Of a stretch of DNA of 64,000 bases, positions 17,360-27,830 are shown one piece after another. Position numbers and translations under genes: made by a program. The notes below the pieces were generated by a model. The model did not search any database and was not told the origin of the DNA. It saw only the letters and a list, made by a program, of their open reading frames with translations. How positions within the stretch are numbered: the first letter of the stretch is position 1; each line of letters starts with the position of its first letter. This DNA comes from Paracoccus sp. DMF-8 (GTDB lineage Bacteria > Pseudomonadota > Alphaproteobacteria > Rhodobacterales > Rhodobacteraceae): positions 310,001 to 374,000 of the forward strand of contig NZ_JARJHL010000014.1 in NCBI RefSeq assembly GCF_029309835.1, given 5' to 3'.

Positions 17360-19597
17360 TTAGCTACATTTCGAATAGCCGCAGTTCAGGCAGGTCATGC
17401 ACCCTTCGGCCATATGCATTCCCGGTTGGCTGCAGTTCGGGCAGAGGGGGCCGATTGCGCCCGTCGTGATTTCGGCTCTGGGGTCGGATTTCAGCCCCAT
17501 GCCTTCGCCCGCGATAAAGCCGATGGCGATCATGTGGCGTTCGATCACCCCGCCGATGGCGGCGAGGATCGAGGGCACATAGCGCCCCTCGATCCAGGCG
17601 CCGCCGCGCGGATCAAAAACGGCCTTCAACTCCTCGACGACGAAACTGACATCGCCGCCGCGCGGGAACACCGCCGAAATCATCCGTGTCAGGGCGACGG
17701 TCCAGGCGAAATGCTCCATGTTTTTCGAATTGATAAAGACCTCGAAGGGGCGGCGCTGGCCCGATTGGATGATATCGTTGATGGTGATGTAGATGGCATG
17801 TTCGCTGCCGGGGAATTTCAGCTTGTAGGTTGCGCCCTGCAATGCCGTGGGGCGGTCCAGCGGTTCGGCCAGATAGCCGCCGCCGCCCCCGGTGGCGCTG
17901 ACGCCCACCGACAGCACGCTGCCCGTGACGGCGTTCGGGCGATAGGTCGTGCAGCCCTTGCAGCCCTGGTCCCATGCCGCCAGATAGACATCCTTGAAAT
18001 CCTCGAACGGGATATCTGCGGGGCAGTTGATCGTCTTGGAAATCGAACTGTCCACCCATTCCTGCGCCGCGGCCTGCATGGCGACATGGTCCAGCGGATG
18101 CAGGGATTGGGCATCGGTGAAATGATCGGGCAGCGGGGTGTCGGGGTTCAGATCGCGCCAGATCCGGACCGCGTCATCGACGACCTCTTCCTCGCGCTGC
18201 GTGCCGTCCTTTTGCAGGACCTTGCGGGTGTAGCTATGGGCAAAGACCGGCTCGATCCCGGACGAAACATTGCCCGCATACAGGCTGATCGTCCCGGTCG
18301 GCGCGATCGAGGTCAGCAGGGCGTTGCGGATACCCTTGTCGCGCACCGCCTGACGCACCTGATCGTCCATGCGGCGCATGAAGCCGGAATTCAGAAAGGC
18401 GTCGGCATCGAACAGCGGAAAGGCGCCCTTTTCCGCCGCCAGATCGGCGCTGGCCAGATAGGCCGCGCGCGCAATCGCCCGCATCCAGTCGCGGGTCTGG
18501 TCTGCGGCATCCGCCGCGCCATAGCGCAGCCCCAGCATGAGCAGCGCATCGGCAAGCCCCGTCACCCCCAGCCCGATCCGCCGCTTGGCCCGCGCCTCGG
18601 CGGCCTGCTGGGGCAAGGGAAAGCGCGAGGCATCGACGACATTGTCCATCATCCGCACCGCGACGCGGACCAGATCATCCAGCGCGGCCATGTCCAGCCG
18701 CGCCTGCGGGGTGAACGCATCCTGCACCAGCCGCGCCAGATTGACCGAACCCAGCAGGCAGGCGCCATAGGGGGGCAGGGGCTGTTCGCCGCAGGGGTTG
18801 GTGGCCGCGATCGTCTCGGCATAGGCCAGGTTGTTGAGCTGGTTGATGCGGTCGATAAAGATCACGCCGGGTTCGGCGTAATCATAGGTCGCGCGCATGA
18901 TCCGGTCCCACAGCTCGCGGGCGGGCAGCGTGGCATAGGTCCGGCCGTCAAAGCGCAGATCCCAGGGCGCGCCGGCCTTGACCGCCTGCATGAAATCATC
19001 CGTGACCAGCACCGACAGGTTGAACATGCGCAGCCGCGCGCTGTCCTGCTTGGCGGCGATGAAGTCCTGAATGTCGGGGTGATCGCAGCGCATCGTCGCC
19101 ATCATCGCGCCGCGCCTGCTGCCCGCCGACATGATCGTGCGGCACATCGCGTCCCAGACATCCATGAAGGACAAGGGCCCCGAGGCATCGGCGGCAACGC
19201 CCCGGACCTCGGCGCCCCTGGGGCGGATGGTGCTGAAATCATAGCCGATGCCGCCGCCCTGCTGCATGGTCAGCGCGGCCTCTTTCAACGCCTGAAAGAT
19301 GCCCTCCATACTGTCGGGGATGGTGCCCATGACGAAGCAGTTGAACAGCGTGACATCGCGCCCCGTGCCCGCGCCCGCCAGAATGCGGCCGGCGGGCAGG
19401 AATTTGAAATCCGCCAGCGCGTCGTAAAAGCGATCCTCCCACGCGGCGGGGTCGGCCTCGACCGAGGCGAGATCGCGGGCCACCCGGCGCCAGCTGTCTT
19501 CGACCGTCTGGTCGATGGGCTGTCCGTCGCCGTCCTTCAGGCGGTATTTCATGTCCCAGATCTGTTCGGCAATCGCGGCGGAAAATCGGCTCATCAC
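17360..19597 (-). CDS. nrdJ: Adenosylcobalamin-dependent ribonucleotide reductase (class II)
   Basis: 745 residues. Makes deoxyribonucleotides with an adenosylcobalamin-derived thiyl radical, so works with or without oxygen. The active-site loop NPCGEQPLPPYGACLLG carries the catalytic cysteine and glutamate. The C-terminus ends in a redox/zinc cysteine cluster (CPNCSQPGMHMAEGCMTCLN, CGYSKCS). Paired ATGs at 19597/19594. No cobalamin riboswitch is visible in the short 43-bp gap upstream. The IS66 element lies just past its stop. Confidence 0.93.
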   Translation of the reverse strand: MMSRFSAAIAEQIWDMKYRLKDGDGQPIDQTVEDSWRRVARDLASVEADPAAWEDRFYDALADFKFLPAGRILAGAGTGRDVTLFNCFVMGTIPDSMEGIFQALKEAALTMQQGGGIGYDFSTIRPRGAEVRGVAADASGPLSFMDVWDAMCRTIMSAGSRRGAMMATMRCDHPDIQDFIAAKQDSARLRMFNLSVLVTDDFMQAVKAGAPWDLRFDGRTYATLPARELWDRIMRATYDYAEPGVIFIDRINQLNNLAYAETIAATNPCGEQPLPPYGACLLGSVNLARLVQDAFTPQARLDMAALDDLVRVAVRMMDNVVDASRFPLPQQAAEARAKRRIGLGVTGLADALLMLGLRYGAADAADQTRDWMRAIARAAYLASADLAAEKGAFPLFDADAFLNSGFMRRMDDQVRQAVRDKGIRNALLTSIAPTGTISLYAGNVSSGIEPVFAHSYTRKVLQKDGTQREEEVVDDAVRIWRDLNPDTPLPDHFTDAQSLHPLDHVAMQAAAQEWVDSSISKTINCPADIPFEDFKDVYLAAWDQGCKGCTTYRPNAVTGSVLSVGVSATGGGGGYLAEPLDRPTALQGATYKLKFPGSEHAIYITINDIIQSGQRRPFEVFINSKNMEHFAWTVALTRMISAVFPRGGDVSFVVEELKAVFDPRGGAWIEGRYVPSILAAIGGVIERHMIAIGFIAGEGMGLKSDPRAEITTGAIGPLCPNCSQPGMHMAEGCMTCLNCGYSKCS

Positions 19598-19640
19598 GAT
19601 ATCCTTGGGGCTTGGCAGCGCAGAGCCACAAGATAAGCGA

Positions 19641-20111
19641 TCAGGCGGGTATTTTCCAGCCTGACAGGTCGCGCCAGATCAGCCACAGCGCGGCCATGAT
19701 GATCGCGACTTCGGCCAGAAATGAGGGGTGAAGCATGAAAGACAGCACCCAATGCGACCTTGTGGCGGGGACGGTGAACAGCTCATGCAGATGGTTCGAC
19801 CAGGGCAACAGCCACATGATGCCGCCGTTCCATGTGTCCAGCACCAGATGCATCAGGATCGCGGCCAGAAAACCCGCGACCGCAGGCAACCACGAATGCG
19901 CCAGCCAATGGGTCAGCGGCAGGGCCGCCAGCGCGATCAGCGCCCAGATGGCGGGGATATGCGGCCAGAAACGGTGGTGATGGGGCTGTCCCTGATCGAC
20001 CAGCCAGAACCACGGCATGTCCCGATCAGGCGCGACGCTGCCGATCATCACCGCCGCCCGCCGCCGATCCCGCCCCGACAGATAGCCCGAGGGCAGATGC
20101 GCAAGGATCAT
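19641..20111 (-). CDS. Membrane-bound metal-dependent hydrolase (YdjM-like)
   Basis: 156 residues with about four membrane helices and conserved histidines and aspartates (VAPDRDMPWF, PHHHRFWPH, HLVLDTWNGG), the pattern of the PF04307 YdjM family. Overlaps the DsbA-like stop by 4 bp. Cellular role not known. Confidence 0.75.
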   Translation of the reverse strand: MILAHLPSGYLSGRDRRRAAVMIGSVAPDRDMPWFWLVDQGQPHHHRFWPHIPAIWALIALAALPLTHWLAHSWLPAVAGFLAAILMHLVLDTWNGGIMWLLPWSNHLHELFTVPATRSHWVLSFMLHPSFLAEVAIIMAALWLIWRDLSGWKIPA

Positions 20112-20749
20112 CCCTGCGTCAATTCGTCGATGACATTCTGCCAGAGGCTGGCCGTTTGGGCGCCGGAAACCGCGTGGGTATCGGCGATGATAAAGGTCGG
20201 AACCGCCGTCACGCCGCGCTGGCGGGCGTGAACCTCGCGGCCCAGAACGTGGTTTTCGTCGGCATCCGTGGCCAGCAGGCGCAGGATCATCTGGCGGTCC
20301 ATCCCGGCCCCGGCGCCGATATCGGCCAGCACATCGGCATCGCCGATGAAAAGCCCGTCGCGCCAATGCGCCCGCATCAGCCCCGCCATGACCGGGGTCT
20401 GCACGCCTTCCAGCCCGGCCCAATGCATCAGGCGATGCGCATCCATCGTATTCGGCACCCGTTCGATCAGCGAGGGGTTGATCCACAGCCCAAGCTGCTC
20501 GGACGCCTCCATCACCGGTTTCATCGCGTCGAGGATGCCCTTTTCGCTGCCGAACTTGCCCTTCATGTAGCTGACGTGATCGACGCCTTCGCGTGGCAGC
20601 GACGGGTCCAGCCGATAGGGGTGCCAGGTGATCTGAAAGGGGTGGCCGGGGCGGCTTTCCAGCGCGCGGTCCAGTTCGGCCTTGCCGATCAGGCACCAGG
20701 GGCAGACCGGGTCGGCAAAGATGTCAAGGCGAACGGGGGCGGTGGTCAT
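20108..20749 (-). CDS. DsbA-family oxidoreductase (FrnE-like)
   Basis: 213 residues of thioredoxin fold with a CPWC active site (LDIFADPVCPWCLIGKAELD) and cis-Pro loop (GVTAVPTFIIAD). No signal peptide, so a cytoplasmic FrnE/2-hydroxychromene-isomerase-like member, not a periplasmic DsbA. ATG 20749 places the fold at the N-terminus; longer frames upstream lack homology-like sequence. Confidence 0.85.
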   Translation of the reverse strand: MTTAPVRLDIFADPVCPWCLIGKAELDRALESRPGHPFQITWHPYRLDPSLPREGVDHVSYMKGKFGSEKGILDAMKPVMEASEQLGLWINPSLIERVPNTMDAHRLMHWAGLEGVQTPVMAGLMRAHWRDGLFIGDADVLADIGAGAGMDRQMILRLLATDADENHVLGREVHARQRGVTAVPTFIIADTHAVSGAQTASLWQNVIDELTQG

Positions 20750-20799
20750 GGGCTTCTCCGGGTGATGTCGCGCTACAGATAGCCCCTTGGCGTGCCATG

Positions 20800-21498
20800 T
20801 CAAAGGCGCGGCTTTTGCCATTCCATCAGCATCAGCCAGGGCGCGCGGCGATAGCGTTCGGCGCGGGGATGATCGGCGGGCAGGGGCGCGGGTTCGTCGA
20901 AATGCTTCAGGTTCAGCCCCGCCGCCAGCAAAAGCTGCATGTAGCGCGACAGCGGGCGGTGCCAGTTGCGGATACGGATGCCGCGCCATTCGGCCCGCGA
21001 ATCGCGTTCGCGCAGATAGTCGTCCATGGTGAAGCGGCGCGGTTCCTCATCCGTCCAGCCTCCGGCCGAGGCAAAGCTGGTCAGGTTCGCGATCAGAAAG
21101 ATCCCGCCCGGTTTCAGCACGCGGGCGGATTGCGTGATCGCGGCATCAATCCCTTGGATGTCGATGAAGGTCAGGTAGCTGACCACCAGATCGAAATGGG
21201 CATCGGGAAAGGGCAGGTCCTCGGCCCCGGCGCGGATGTAGCGGCCCTGCGGATCGCGGCGGCGGGCCTCGGTCAGCAGCGCCTCGGTCGGGTCGATGCC
21301 GGTGGTCGCGATGCCAAGGTCCTGCATCATCCGGCAAAACCGCCCCTCGCCACAGCCCAGATCCAGCGCGGTGCCGACCTGCCGCGCGCGGATGCGTGCC
21401 AGCATCGGCGCGTCCATGACATGGCGGCGCGAAAAATCGCCGCCACCCTGCTGATCGGCGATCCATGCGGCGGCGGATTGGTCCCAGCCGTTGCTCAT
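20800..21498 (-). CDS. SAM-dependent methyltransferase (class I)
   Basis: 232 residues. Motif I GTALDLGCGEGRF, acidic residue at the end of strand 2 (TTGIDPTEAL), motif around DLPFPDAHFDLVVSYLTFID and motif III ARVLKPGGIFLIANLTS. Typical Methyltransf_11 small-molecule enzyme. ATG 21498 overlaps the stop of the acyl-CoA synthetase gene by 4 bp, so the two are co-translated and may act in one pathway. Substrate unknown. Confidence 0.85.
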   Translation of the reverse strand: MSNGWDQSAAAWIADQQGGGDFSRRHVMDAPMLARIRARQVGTALDLGCGEGRFCRMMQDLGIATTGIDPTEALLTEARRRDPQGRYIRAGAEDLPFPDAHFDLVVSYLTFIDIQGIDAAITQSARVLKPGGIFLIANLTSFASAGGWTDEEPRRFTMDDYLRERDSRAEWRGIRIRNWHRPLSRYMQLLLAAGLNLKHFDEPAPLPADHPRAERYRRAPWLMLMEWQKPRL

Positions 21499-22970
21499 GC
21501 GGTCGAATGGCTGTCGCGCAGGGCGCGGCGGTTGATCTTGCCGGTCGGCGTGCGGGGCAGGGCGGGCACGGGAATATAGCTGCGCGGCTGTTTGTAACGC
21601 GCAAGGCCCACATCGGCGGCGGCCTGCAGCGTCTCGGGCGTGGCGGTTCCGGTCCAGAAGGCGGCGATGATCGTCGTCGCGGGGCCGACGCGGATCTCGG
21701 TCGCGGCGACGTCGCCCGCACCGGGGACGCGGGCCAGACAATCCTCGACCTCGGCCGGGGAAACGCGATAGCCGCCGGCGTTCATCATGTCGTCGTCGCG
21801 TCCCAGAATGGCAATCGCGCCCTCGGGGGTCAGGATGCCCATGTCGCCGGTCACGAACCAGTCGCCGGCAAAACGCGCCGCGGTTTCCTCTGGCTGGTCC
21901 AGATAACCCAGAAACAGGCCGGGGTCCGTGCGGTGGATCGCCAGACGGCCGGGCTGACCCGTTTCGCCAAGCGGCTGGCCTGACGGGTCCAGCAGCGCGA
22001 CCTGACGGCCGGGCTGCGCGAAACCGGCGCTGCCGCGCGGCGACGGGCGGGCGGGGCTGCCCGACACAAAGGTCGAACATTCCGACATGCCCATCGCCTC
22101 GTGCAGATCGCTGCCGGTGCGCGCCCGCCAGTCGTCGCGCAGCGCCGGATCCAGCCTTTCGCCTGCCGCAAGCCCGTGGCGCAGCCCCTCCCACGGTGCC
22201 CAATCGGCGCGCAGCATGCGGCGGAACACCCCCGGCGCGGCGGCCAGCAGCGTGGCGCCGTGACGTTTCGCCAGCAGCGGAAGCTGCTGCGGATCGACCC
22301 CTTCGGCGGGGATCAGCGCGGTCGCGCCAAGCGTCCACGGGTCCATCAGCCCGGTGCCGAGCGTGAATGTCCAGTTGAAGGCCCCGGCATGCATCAGCCG
22401 GTCCTGCGGCACCAGCCCATACCAGCCCTGAAACATCATCCGCCGCGCCAGAATCGCGCGATGGGCGTGCATGACGGCGCGCGGCTGCCCCGATGTCCCC
22501 GAGGTATAGACGATATAGGCCAGCCGTTCCGGATCACCCGTCTGCCAGTCGGCGGGGGGCAGGTTTTCGAAGGTCGCCAGCTCTGCGGCGGTCAGGATCG
22601 GGGCGGGATGGTCGGGCAGGGCGATGCCATCGTCGGCGATGATCAGCGCGGGCGCGATGTCGCGGGCGATGCGCGTCACCTCGGGCCGGGTCAACTGGGA
22701 CGAGGTCGGCACCGGCACGATTCCCGCCGCGATGGCGCCCAGATAGGCGACCGGAAAGGCGGGGCGGTTGCCAAGGCGCAACAGCACCCGATCACCCGGC
22801 GCCAGCCCCGCGTTCAGCAGGCCGGTCGCGGTGCCGCGCACCGCCTGAATCAGCCGCGCATAGGACCAGCGTTCGGCGCGGGCCGGACCGATCACGGCCA
22901 GCGCCGCCTTTTCAGGTGTCGCCGCGCCCGCGTTCAGGACATGGGCGGCAAGGTTGAATTCGCTGGACAT
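21495..22970 (-). CDS. AMP-forming acyl-CoA synthetase / benzoate-CoA-ligase-like
   Basis: 491 residues of the ANL superfamily. P-loop YIVYTSGTSGQPRAVMHAHR, adenylate motif EAMGMSECSTF, hinge GDWFVTGDMGILTPEGAIAI and C-terminal PRTPTGKINRRALRD with the catalytic lysine. Activates a carboxylic acid as acyl-AMP then acyl-CoA; substrate not determinable. ATG 22970 (MSSEFNLAAHVLN) was chosen as the family-like N-terminus. Confidence 0.87.
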   Translation of the reverse strand: MSSEFNLAAHVLNAGAATPEKAALAVIGPARAERWSYARLIQAVRGTATGLLNAGLAPGDRVLLRLGNRPAFPVAYLGAIAAGIVPVPTSSQLTRPEVTRIARDIAPALIIADDGIALPDHPAPILTAAELATFENLPPADWQTGDPERLAYIVYTSGTSGQPRAVMHAHRAILARRMMFQGWYGLVPQDRLMHAGAFNWTFTLGTGLMDPWTLGATALIPAEGVDPQQLPLLAKRHGATLLAAAPGVFRRMLRADWAPWEGLRHGLAAGERLDPALRDDWRARTGSDLHEAMGMSECSTFVSGSPARPSPRGSAGFAQPGRQVALLDPSGQPLGETGQPGRLAIHRTDPGLFLGYLDQPEETAARFAGDWFVTGDMGILTPEGAIAILGRDDDMMNAGGYRVSPAEVEDCLARVPGAGDVAATEIRVGPATTIIAAFWTGTATPETLQAAADVGLARYKQPRSYIPVPALPRTPTGKINRRALRDSHSTA

Positions 22971-23020
22971 TCCGGCCCCCGGATCAAGTGGCTTTCTGCG
23001 GATGACAAGGCCGCGCAAAC

Positions 23021-23044
23021 AAAAAACGGCCCGCTGGCGGGCCG
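23021..23044 (-). terminator. Rho-independent terminator of the cold-shock gene
   Basis: Read leftward: CGGCCCGC-CA-GCGGGCCG followed by TTTTTT (23026-23021). Located 43 bp past the cold-shock stop. Confidence 0.8.
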
Positions 23045-23086
23045 CCCTATTCCGTCATGCACCCCGCGTTCCGGCGGGGAATTCGG

Positions 23087-23293
23087 TCAAAGCAGCTTGA
23101 GATCGCTTGCCGAGGAACGACCGTCGCGACCGGCTTGCAGTTCATAGGCGATCTTCTGGTTGTCGTTCAGACCGGTCAGACCTGCCCGCTCGACCGCAGA
23201 GATGTGCACGAACACATCCTTGCCGCCATCATCGGGCGCGATGAAACCATAGCCTTTGGTGGCGTTGAACCATTTTACGGTGCCGGTGGCCAT
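23087..23293 (-). CDS. CspA-family cold-shock protein
   Basis: 68 residues, single cold-shock domain with RNP1 KGYGFIAPD and RNP2 DVFVHISAV. Binds single-stranded RNA/DNA. Strong AGGAGA before the ATG. About 200 bp upstream is non-coding, compatible with the long 5' leader usual for csp genes. Own terminator at 23021-23044. Confidence 0.93.
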   Translation of the reverse strand: MATGTVKWFNATKGYGFIAPDDGGKDVFVHISAVERAGLTGLNDNQKIAYELQAGRDGRSSASDLKLL

Positions 23294-23449
23294 TACCGTC
23301 TCTCCTCAGAATTTCCCGAAAGCGAGATTGCCCCCGGGCCGTGCAGCCCTTTCCTTGATCCAGCCGGCTGCCCTATGAGGGGTAAGGCGGTAGAAAGTAT
23401 TGCTCACGAAATCGAGAATGCGGAATCTGCCGAAAAAAACAAGTCGAAT

Positions 23450-23475
23450 GCGCCGGAAAATTCATATCCCGGCGC
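23450..23475 (-). terminator. Possible thrS terminator hairpin
   Basis: GCGCCGG...CCGGCGC, 7-bp stem 24 bp past the thrS stop; a T7 run lies about 10 nt after the stem on the minus strand, farther than normal. Weak call. Confidence 0.35.
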
Positions 23476-23498
23476 AGGAAACCTGAATTTCTGGCAGC

Positions 23499-25448
23499 TC
23501 ACCGCTGATCGGGCGGTGTCGCTTCGGCTTTCAATGCGTCAATTGCTTCCGCAAGCGAAAGTGATTCGCTTCCCTGACGGTCCAACCTGCGGACCGAGAC
23601 GGTTCTCTCGGCGACTTCCTTGAGCCCGACAGCCATGATGACGGGCACTTTCGCAAGCGAATGCTCGCGCACCTTGTAGTTGATTTTTTCGTTTCTTATA
23701 TCGGCCTCGGCGCGAATGCCAGCTTTTTGCAGCATTTCCACGACTTCCGTGACGTAATCATCCGCGTCCGAGACGATGGATGCGACGACGACCTGACGCG
23801 GGGTCAGCCACAGGGGCAGTTTGCCCGCGCTCGATTCGATCAGAATGCCGATGAACCGCTCGAAACTGCCCAGAACGGCGCGGTGCAGCATATAGGGGCG
23901 GTGCTTGGCGCCGTCTTCTCCGATATAGCTGGCATCCAGCCGTTCGGGCAGGTTGGGATCGACCTGCAGCGTGCCGCATTGCCAGTCGCGGCCGATCGCG
24001 TCGCGCAGCACGAATTCCAGTTTCGGGCCGTAAAAGGCGCCTTCGCCGGGGCTGAGTTCATAGTCGTAGCCCGCGTGGTTGCAGGCATTGCCAAGCGCCG
24101 CCTCGACGATGTCCCAGCTTTCGTCGCTGCCGATGCGGTTTTCGGGCCGCGTCGACAACTTGATGCGGAAATCGTCAAAGCCCAGATCCTTGTAGATGCG
24201 CGACAGGAATTCGATGAACCGCTTGGTTTCGGGTTCGATCTGGTCTTCCGTGCAAAAGATATGCGCGTCATCCTGGGTAAAGCCGCGCACCCGCATAATG
24301 CCATGCAGCGCGCCCGAGGGCTCATAGCGGTTGCACGACCCGAATTCGGCCATGCGCAGCGGCAGGTCGCGATAGCTTTTCAGCCCGTGATTATAGACCT
24401 GCACATGGCAGGGGCAGTTCATCGGTTTCAGCGCGTTGACGGTCTTTTCGCGGGCATGATCTTCGTCCACTTCGACGATGAACATGTTTTCCTGATAGTT
24501 TTCCCAATGCCCCGACTGTTCCCACAGCTTGCGGCTGACGACCTGAGGGGTGTTCACCTCGACATAGCCGCCCGCGCGCTGGCGGCGGCGCATGTAATCT
24601 TGCAGGACGGTATAGATCGTCCAGCCGTTCGGGTGCCAGAAGACCTGGCCCGGCGCCTCTTCCTGCATGTGATACAGGTCCATTTCGCGGCCCAGCTTGC
24701 GGTGGTCGCGTTTCGCGGCCTCTTCCAGCATGGTCATATGGGCCTTCAGCTCATCGCGGTTGCGGAACGCGATGCCATAGATGCGCTGCAGCATCGGCCG
24801 GTCGCTGTTGCCCAGCCAATAGGCCCCGGCGACATGCGTCAGCTTGAAGGCATCGGCGGGCACCTGGCCGGTGTTCTGCAGATGCGGGCCGCGACACAGA
24901 TCCTGCCAGTCGCCGTGCCAATACATGCGCAGCGGCTCATCGCCGGGGATGCGTTCGACCAGCTCGACCTTGAAGGGTTCGCCGCGCTTTTCGTAATAGG
25001 ACAGGGCGGCATCGCGCGACCAGATTTCCGTGCGCACCGGGTCGCGGGCGGCGATGATCTGTTTCATCTTCGCCTCGATCTGGCCCAGATCCTCGGGGGT
25101 GAAGGGCTCGGCGCGGTCAAAGTCGTAAAACCAGCCGTAGTCGCGCACCGGCCCGATGGTGACCTTCACATCCGGCCAGATTTCCTGAACGGCGCGGGCC
25201 ATGATATGGGCCAGATCGTGACGGATCAGTTCCAGCGCGGGTTCGGCATCCTTCATCGTGTTGATGCGCAGCGCGCCGGAGCGGTTGATCGGCCAGGCAA
25301 GGTCGATGTGCTGGCCGTCCAGCGTCGCGGAAATCGCGTTCTTGGCCAGGCTGACGGCGATCGAGGCCGCGACTTCGCCCGCGGTCACGCCAGCCGGGTA
25401 GTCGCGCGAATTGCCATCGGGAAAAGACAGGGAAATCTGGTCGGCCAT
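23499..25448 (-). CDS. thrS: Threonyl-tRNA synthetase
   Basis: 649 residues, full length. N-terminal TGS domain (about 1-60), editing/second-additional domain with [11 protein letters not shown] and the zinc-type [10 protein letters not shown], class-II catalytic core with [10 protein letters not shown], motif 2 [13 protein letters not shown], motif 3 [12 protein letters not shown], and an anticodon-binding C-terminus ([20 protein letters not shown]). Housekeeping. Confidence 0.96.
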   Translation of the reverse strand: MADQISLSFPDGNSRDYPAGVTAGEVAASIAVSLAKNAISATLDGQHIDLAWPINRSGALRINTMKDAEPALELIRHDLAHIMARAVQEIWPDVKVTIGPVRDYGWFYDFDRAEPFTPEDLGQIEAKMKQIIAARDPVRTEIWSRDAALSYYEKRGEPFKVELVERIPGDEPLRMYWHGDWQDLCRGPHLQNTGQVPADAFKLTHVAGAYWLGNSDRPMLQRIYGIAFRNRDELKAHMTMLEEAAKRDHRKLGREMDLYHMQEEAPGQVFWHPNGWTIYTVLQDYMRRRQRAGGYVEVNTPQVVSRKLWEQSGHWENYQENMFIVEVDEDHAREKTVNALKPMNCPCHVQVYNHGLKSYRDLPLRMAEFGSCNRYEPSGALHGIMRVRGFTQDDAHIFCTEDQIEPETKRFIEFLSRIYKDLGFDDFRIKLSTRPENRIGSDESWDIVEAALGNACNHAGYDYELSPGEGAFYGPKLEFVLRDAIGRDWQCGTLQVDPNLPERLDASYIGEDGAKHRPYMLHRAVLGSFERFIGILIESSAGKLPLWLTPRQVVVASIVSDADDYVTEVVEMLQKAGIRAEADIRNEKINYKVREHSLAKVPVIMAVGLKEVAERTVSVRRLDRQGSESLSLAEAIDALKAEATPPDQR

Positions 25449-25578
25449 ATCGGCTCCTCGTCGGTTTGGCGCCCACGGAACGCCCGGTTGCGGGTTATGC
25501 GACCCAGATGGACGCTTTGACCGGCGCTGTCAATCCGACTATCGAGAGCATGGATAACAGATCGTGAAGGCCAGACAG

Positions 25579-26343
25579 ATGACCGAATATCTCGACACGC
25601 CGCAGGGCCGCCGCATCGCCTATAACCGGTTGGAGGGGCGCGGCACCGGCGTCGTCTTTCTGGGCGGGTTCCGGTCCGACATGCAGGGCACCAAGGCGAT
25701 TGCGCTGCAGGATTGGGCGGCGCGGGCAGGGGTGCCGTTCCTGCGTTTCGACTATTCCGGTCACGGCGAAAGCGACGGCGATTTTCTGGATGGCAGCATC
25801 GGCGACTGGTTTGCCGATGCCAGCGCCGCGATCACCACACTGACGCGGGGGCCGCAGGTGCTGGTCGGCTCGTCCATGGGGGGCTGGATTTCGCTGCTTT
25901 GCGCCCGCGCAATGCCCGAACGCGTGGCCGGTCTGGTGACGATTGCCGCCGCGCCGGATTTCACCCAGATCGGCTATTGGGACGGCTTCGACGCCGCGCA
26001 GCGCGCGGCATTGCTGCGCGACGGCCGGGTCGATTTGCCAAGCGAATACAGCGATGAACCCTATGTCATCACCCGCCGCCTGATCGAGAACGGGCGCGAC
26101 AATCTGGTTCTGGACCAGCCGCTGCCGCTGCCCTTCCCGGTGCGCTTTCTGCAGGGCACGGCGGATCAGGATGTGCCGGTCGATTGGGCGATGCGGCTGC
26201 TCGGCCATGCGCAGGGCGACGATCTGCGCCTGACGCTGGTCAAGGGCGCAGATCACCGCTTTTCGACGCCGGAATGTCTGGAGCTGATCGCGCTGACGGT
26301 GGGCGAGGTGCTGGAGCACGCCCGGGGCCGTGACAGGAATTGA
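25579..26343 (+). CDS. Alpha/beta hydrolase (ABHD10/thioesterase-like)
   Basis: 254 residues. Oxyanion strand VVFLGGFRSDMQGTKA, FDYSGHGES, nucleophile elbow VGSSMGGW, acidic residue region GTADQDVPV and catalytic histidine GADHRFS. The FLGGFxSDMxGTKA opening is characteristic of the ABHD10-like mitochondrial/alphaproteobacterial group. ATG 25579 (MTEYLDTPQGRRIAY) preferred over an upstream GTG at 25564. Divergent from thrS. Confidence 0.85.
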   Translation: MTEYLDTPQGRRIAYNRLEGRGTGVVFLGGFRSDMQGTKAIALQDWAARAGVPFLRFDYSGHGESDGDFLDGSIGDWFADASAAITTLTRGPQVLVGSSMGGWISLLCARAMPERVAGLVTIAAAPDFTQIGYWDGFDAAQRAALLRDGRVDLPSEYSDEPYVITRRLIENGRDNLVLDQPLPLPFPVRFLQGTADQDVPVDWAMRLLGHAQGDDLRLTLVKGADHRFSTPECLELIALTVGEVLEHARGRDRN

Positions 26344-26418
26344 GCCGGACCGGGAGCGGCGGAAACGCATGACGCCCGCCGCAAGGGGCGGGCGTCGCAT
26401 CCGTTTTCCGCGCTGCGA

Positions 26419-27783
26419 TCACACGGCCATGCGCGGATCGTCGGCGAAATCATTGCCCGAGTTGGCGGGGACGCAGGATTCCTGATGACCCTTGCGGCGA
26501 CGGCGGCGCGACGGCTGATGCGCGGAATGTTCGTCGATGAAGTCCAGAACCAGCGGGCGGATGTTCAGGCGCCAGGATTTGCCCGCGAAGATACCGTAAT
26601 GACCGGCGCCGGGTTCCAGATGCTGGACCTTTTTGCTGTCGGGAACGCCGGTGCACAGATCCAGCGCCGCGACGCATTGGCCGGGGGCAGAGATATCGTC
26701 ATTCGCGCCCTCGATCGTCATCACCGCGACATTCGATATCTTGCCCAGATCGACATGCTTGCCATCGACGGTGAACCTGTTCTGCGCGATTTCCAGCCCC
26801 TTGAAGATCCGCTCGACCGTGGACAGGTAGAATTCGGCGGTCATGTCCAGCACGGCCAGATATTCGTCATAGAATTTATTGTGCTTGTCGTCTTCAGAGC
26901 CTTCGCCACGCGCCTCGGCAAAGATCTTGTCGATGAAAGCCTTGCCATGGGTTTCGGCGTTCATCGCGATAAAGGATGCAAGCTGCGCCAGCCCCGGATA
27001 GACCATCCGGCCCGCGCCGCGATATTTGAAGCCGACGGACTGGATCATCATGTGTTCCAGCTGACCCATGGTGATGCGGTTGCCGAAATCGGTGACCTCG
27101 GTCGCGGCGGCGTCGGGATCGACCGGGCCGCCGATCAGGATCAGCGAACGCGGCTGCGCATCGGGTTCTTCTTCGGCCAGAATGGCGGCGGCGGCCAGTG
27201 CCAGCGGTGCGGGCTGGCAGATCGCCATGACATTGGTGTCCGGCCCCAGATGGCGGATGAAGTCGACCAAATACTTGGTGTAATCCTCGATGTCGAATTT
27301 GCCCGCGCTGACCGGAATGTCACGGGCATTGTGCCAGTCGGTCACATAGATGTCGCAATCGGGCAGTAGGGATGCAACTGTGGACCGCGCAAGCGTCGCA
27401 TAATGGCCCGACATCGGCGCGACCAGCAGCACCTTGCGCGGCATCGGGTCGCGGCGGGCGACGCGGAAGCGGATGAGGTCGCCAAAGGTACGTTCCAGTT
27501 CCTTTTCGACGTAGATGACGTGATCCTGGCCGTCTTCGCCGATGATGGCGGGGATGTTCCAGTCGGGTTTGATGACCATGCGGGCAAAGCTGCGTTCGGT
27601 GACGCGGCCCCATGCGGACATCAGTTTGAAGATCGGATGGGGGATCAGGGCGAATGCAGGATAGGATGCCATGGCCCGGGCGCTTGCGCCCCACCATTCG
27701 AAAGAGTTGCGAATAGTTTCCATCGCATCGTAATTGACGATGCCTTTTGCGCTGATCGTGGGCTTCAGACCTTTGTACACCAT
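26419..27783 (-). CDS. phaZ: Intracellular polyhydroxyalkanoate depolymerase
   Basis: 454 residues of the intracellular PhaZ (PHB_depo) family. The nucleophile is cysteine in MAICQPAPLAL (about residue 187), as in Ralstonia PhaZ1, with Asp and His candidates IEGANDDISAPG and LEPGAGHYGIF. The tail is basic (QPSRRRRRKGHQ). It mobilises stored polymer to hydroxybutyrate. It diverges from phaC over a 104-bp shared promoter region. Confidence 0.93.
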   Translation of the reverse strand: MVYKGLKPTISAKGIVNYDAMETIRNSFEWWGASARAMASYPAFALIPHPIFKLMSAWGRVTERSFARMVIKPDWNIPAIIGEDGQDHVIYVEKELERTFGDLIRFRVARRDPMPRKVLLVAPMSGHYATLARSTVASLLPDCDIYVTDWHNARDIPVSAGKFDIEDYTKYLVDFIRHLGPDTNVMAICQPAPLALAAAAILAEEEPDAQPRSLILIGGPVDPDAAATEVTDFGNRITMGQLEHMMIQSVGFKYRGAGRMVYPGLAQLASFIAMNAETHGKAFIDKIFAEARGEGSEDDKHNKFYDEYLAVLDMTAEFYLSTVERIFKGLEIAQNRFTVDGKHVDLGKISNVAVMTIEGANDDISAPGQCVAALDLCTGVPDSKKVQHLEPGAGHYGIFAGKSWRLNIRPLVLDFIDEHSAHQPSRRRRRKGHQESCVPANSGNDFADDPRMAV

Positions 27784-27830
27784 GAGACGTTTACTTTCCT
27801 GGCTAGTCGCGCCGTATGGCCTTGTCCCGC

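Noticed and set aside
17414..19636. 740-codon frame opposite nrdJ
   Set aside because: Mirror frame of nrdJ; composition typical of antisense GC-rich shadow.
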